Assembly (NCBI GenBank): GCA_023665605.1
Contig: JAMPDP010000001.1
Coordinates: 1,257,983 to 1,321,982, forward strand
Reading direction: 5' to 3'
DNA from: Candidatus Amulumruptor caecigallinarius
GTDB taxonomy: Bacteria > Bacteroidota > Bacteroidia > Bacteroidales > Muribaculaceae
DNA: 64,000 bases
Shown: positions 62,015 to 64,000 of the stretch, one piece after another
How the letters are laid out: every line of letters begins with the position of its first letter
How positions within the stretch are numbered: position 1 is the first letter of the stretch
Made by a program: the position numbers and the translations under genes
Notes under the pieces: generated by a model
What the model was told of the DNA's origin: nothing
What the model saw: only the letters and a program-made list of their open reading frames with translations
The model's database searches: none

Positions 62015-62662
62015 ATGATCAAGTCGATAGTTTTACTGCTCGCAGCAGCAGCTGCGGTGGCCTTGATAGCACCCGGAGCCAAGGCGCAACTGACAGCCGG
62101 GAAAGCGTTTGCCACGGCTCCCCAAACCGTGTTCCCGCTGCTTGATGCCGGCACACGTCTTGACATGATTGACTATTATAACAGCAATCTGTCCACGCCC
62201 AGCACCAACAAACTGCAGGGGCGCAGCCGCATCACCGCCATGAACGACAAAGCTCTAACCGTGGAGATGTCTCCGGCTTCGACCAACGAGATTTTCATCC
62301 TCCCCAACGGGTCAGACTCCATCATTGCCGTGATTACCACATTGGCTACTCCCACTCCTGACTCCCATATCAGCTTCTATACCGCAGACTGGAAGGCTCT
62401 TGACACGGCCAAGTATTTCGATAAACCACTCCTGGGTGACTGGCTGACTGATGACGGAAAGAAGAACCGCAGTCAGGTAGAGGCAATGGTGCCATTCCTA
62501 TTAATAGGCTATCAATGGGATCCGGCAACCAACGTGCTAACGCTCACCAACAACACCGGCCAATTCCTGTCAGCCGACATCTACGAGACGGTGTCGGGCT
62601 ATATGTACCCTTCGCTGAAATATCAGTGGAACGGACGCAAGATGACCCCGGCCAATGACTGA
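62015..62662 (+). CDS. DUF3256 family secreted protein
   Basis: The 215-residue product has a signal peptide (VLLLAAAAAVALIAPGAKAQ) and the DUF3256 pattern: PLLDAGTRLDMIDYYNSN near residue 43, then SPASTNEIFILPNGSDSIIAVITTL split around residues 88-112. The family is Bacteroidetes-specific with no known role. It overlaps xseA by 8 bp. Confidence 0.85.
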   Translation: MIKSIVLLLAAAAAVALIAPGAKAQLTAGKAFATAPQTVFPLLDAGTRLDMIDYYNSNLSTPSTNKLQGRSRITAMNDKALTVEMSPASTNEIFILPNGSDSIIAVITTLATPTPDSHISFYTADWKALDTAKYFDKPLLGDWLTDDGKKNRSQVEAMVPFLLIGYQWDPATNVLTLTNNTGQFLSADIYETVSGYMYPSLKYQWNGRKMTPAND

Positions 62663-63995
62663 TCCGCACTCCATAGAGGGAGCTGTGAGTCTTGAAGCCC
62701 TCAACAAGTTGGTAGGGCGTCTTGTCACCACAGACCTCACACAGAACATATGGATAACCGCCGAGCTCAGCGACGTGGCTGTGCGCGGTGGTCACTGCTA
62801 TTTGGAGCTGCTTCAGAAGGACGCTTCCACCGGGCGGCAGATAGCCAAGGCCCGCGGCATAATATGGGCCAACCTCTACCCGTCGATTGCCGGCAACTTT
62901 CTTGCTGCCACGGGCCAGCAGTTTGCCTCGGGCATCAAGGTGATGCTGCGCGTGTCCGTGACGTTTCATGCCGTGTTCGGAATGTCGCTGGTGATTAGTG
63001 CGGTCAATCCGGATTATACCCTTGGGGACCTGATGCGGCGTCGGCGCGAGATTTTGGCACGATTGCAAGCCGAGGGTATCCTCAATGATAACAGAAGCCT
63101 CCAGTGGCCGGACGTACCATCACGGCTCGCGGTAATCTCAGCTCCGGGCGCAGCCGGCTATGGCGACTTTATCAACCAGCTGTTCCATAACCGCTACTGC
63201 TTGCGCTTCAATGTCAGGCTGTTTCCTGCCATCATGCAGGGGGAGAAAGCCCCGGCGAGCATTACTTCAGCATTGGAGCAGATTATGGAAGATGTTGATG
63301 ACTGGGACGGCGTAGTGATAATCCGCGGTGGTGGCGCCACGAGTGATCTTGCAGCCTTTGAGGATTATGATCTGGCGGCCTCCATCGCGCAGTTCCCGCT
63401 GCCGGTGATTATCGGCATAGGGCATGAGAGAGATGTCACAGTGCTCGACTATGTGGCCAACATGAGGGTTAAGACCCCGACAGCCGCCGCCGAATGGCTG
63501 ATTTCGCTCGGCGAAGCCGCGCTTGGACACCTGCAGGTGATGGCAGCCGATATAGCCCGCACAGTTACCGAACGCATCTCCGGCCACCTTCAGCAGATAG
63601 CCTACTTCGAGGGTTTGCTGCCGCGACTACCTGAGACTGCGTTGGAACGTGCCCGCCAGCGGCTGCAACTGGCAGCTTCGCAGATAGCCGGTCTTGCCGG
63701 GTCATGCATCCTCCCGCAGAAGATGCGCCTTGAATCCTTCATCCCCGTCATCACTCAAGCATGCGGTGCGCGCCTATCCCGCGAGCGCGAGCGGTTGACC
63801 GATCGCGACCGGTTGCTCCATGTGCTGTCGCCGCGAGCCACACTTGCCCGCGGCTACTCCCTGACGCTGGTTGACGGAAAAGCGGTGCGCTCACTTGCCG
63901 ATGCACCGGCAGGAGCCGTGGTGACCACCATTCTGGAAACCGGCACTCTGTCATCGCGTGTTATCGAGACCTCAGAATCGCCATTCTTTGACTGA
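62655..63995 (+). CDS. xseA: Exodeoxyribonuclease VII large subunit
   Basis: The 446-residue protein has an N-terminal OB fold (SLEALNKLVGRLVTTDLTQNIWITAELSDV in outline) and the catalytic domain with VISAPGAAGYGDFINQL, VVIIRGGGATSDLAAFEDYDLA and GIGHERDVTVLD. A long helical C-terminal region ends in ATLARGYSLTLVDGKAV. It degrades single-stranded DNA with XseB, whose gene would lie just beyond the window. The TGA stop is at 63993-63995. Confidence 0.94.
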   Translation: MTDPHSIEGAVSLEALNKLVGRLVTTDLTQNIWITAELSDVAVRGGHCYLELLQKDASTGRQIAKARGIIWANLYPSIAGNFLAATGQQFASGIKVMLRVSVTFHAVFGMSLVISAVNPDYTLGDLMRRRREILARLQAEGILNDNRSLQWPDVPSRLAVISAPGAAGYGDFINQLFHNRYCLRFNVRLFPAIMQGEKAPASITSALEQIMEDVDDWDGVVIIRGGGATSDLAAFEDYDLAASIAQFPLPVIIGIGHERDVTVLDYVANMRVKTPTAAAEWLISLGEAALGHLQVMAADIARTVTERISGHLQQIAYFEGLLPRLPETALERARQRLQLAASQIAGLAGSCILPQKMRLESFIPVITQACGARLSRERERLTDRDRLLHVLSPRATLARGYSLTLVDGKAVRSLADAPAGAVVTTILETGTLSSRVIETSESPFFD

Positions 63996-64000
63996 CAGTA

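Noticed and set aside
1..64000. CRISPR arrays or cas genes
   Set aside because: No regularly spaced direct repeats with unique spacers were found; the dispersed hairpin repeats are far apart and not arrayed.

Overview
The window looks like a chromosomal segment of a member of the Bacteroidales, most likely a Muribaculaceae-type gut bacterium; the family placement is inference. Support: many promoters have the Bacteroidetes form TTTG-N19/20-TAnnTTTG, genes lack strong Shine-Dalgarno sequences, and several proteins belong to families typical of this group (DUF4492 beside cydAB, DUF3256, DUF4919, DUF3467, an RprXY-like two-component system). The core from about 12 kb onward is GC-rich. The stretch from about 4.4 to 11.6 kb is strikingly AT-rich and reads as foreign.

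Positions 1-11973 read as the right part of a mobilizable genomic island that ends at the 3' end of a tRNA-Phe gene (11974-12046, minus). Its left part holds mobilization functions: a DUF3408 protein, a MobC-like relaxosome protein, an HUH relaxase and a membrane protein, the last three joined by ATGA overlaps, with a structured oriT candidate in front. Its right part is one tightly packed minus-strand cargo operon behind a consensus promoter: XRE regulator, DUF1848 protein with a C-terminal CX3CX2C cluster motif, a 1250-residue methyltransferase-like/Sel1/BspA-type leucine-rich-repeat fusion, an activase-like radical SAM enzyme, a small cysteine-cluster protein and a DUF3800-like protein. I do not recognise this combination, and it is the best candidate in the window for an undescribed system.

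Positions 12047-12925 have no gene but carry a likely structured RNA: a TAACTTTG promoter, serial hairpins, a boxA-like motif and a strong terminator. Then come DUF4492-cydA-cydB (cytochrome bd oxidase), a convergent minus-strand run (biotin-dependent carboxyltransferase, MalY-like lyase, DUF4919, YitT), tRNA-Pro(CGG), HIT/greA, an MCE protein plus amidase, a flavoprotein, purU, a flippase-like membrane protein, kdsB, an M16-like protein, DUF3467 and cysS. A minus-strand block follows: pepD, N-acetylmuramidase, parE, coaD, S41 protease.

From 40 kb: an OmpH-like protein, a queuosine-precursor transporter, a HAD nucleotidase, a surface lipoprotein, an unusual histidine kinase lacking its phospho-acceptor histidine, and a urease maturation/urea uptake cluster (ureE-F-G-D, urea transporter, MFS) without ureABC. 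Next are rprXY-like genes, clpC behind a sigma-54-type promoter, rsmI, a coiled-coil lipoprotein, a U32 peptidase, a peroxiredoxin, a DUF3256 protein and xseA.

Two families of short non-coding mobile repeats are spread over the chromosomal part: a near-identical 194/195-bp MITE pair, and a multi-hairpin repeat with inverted ends present in at least four copies. Both families lie at or across gene 3' ends.
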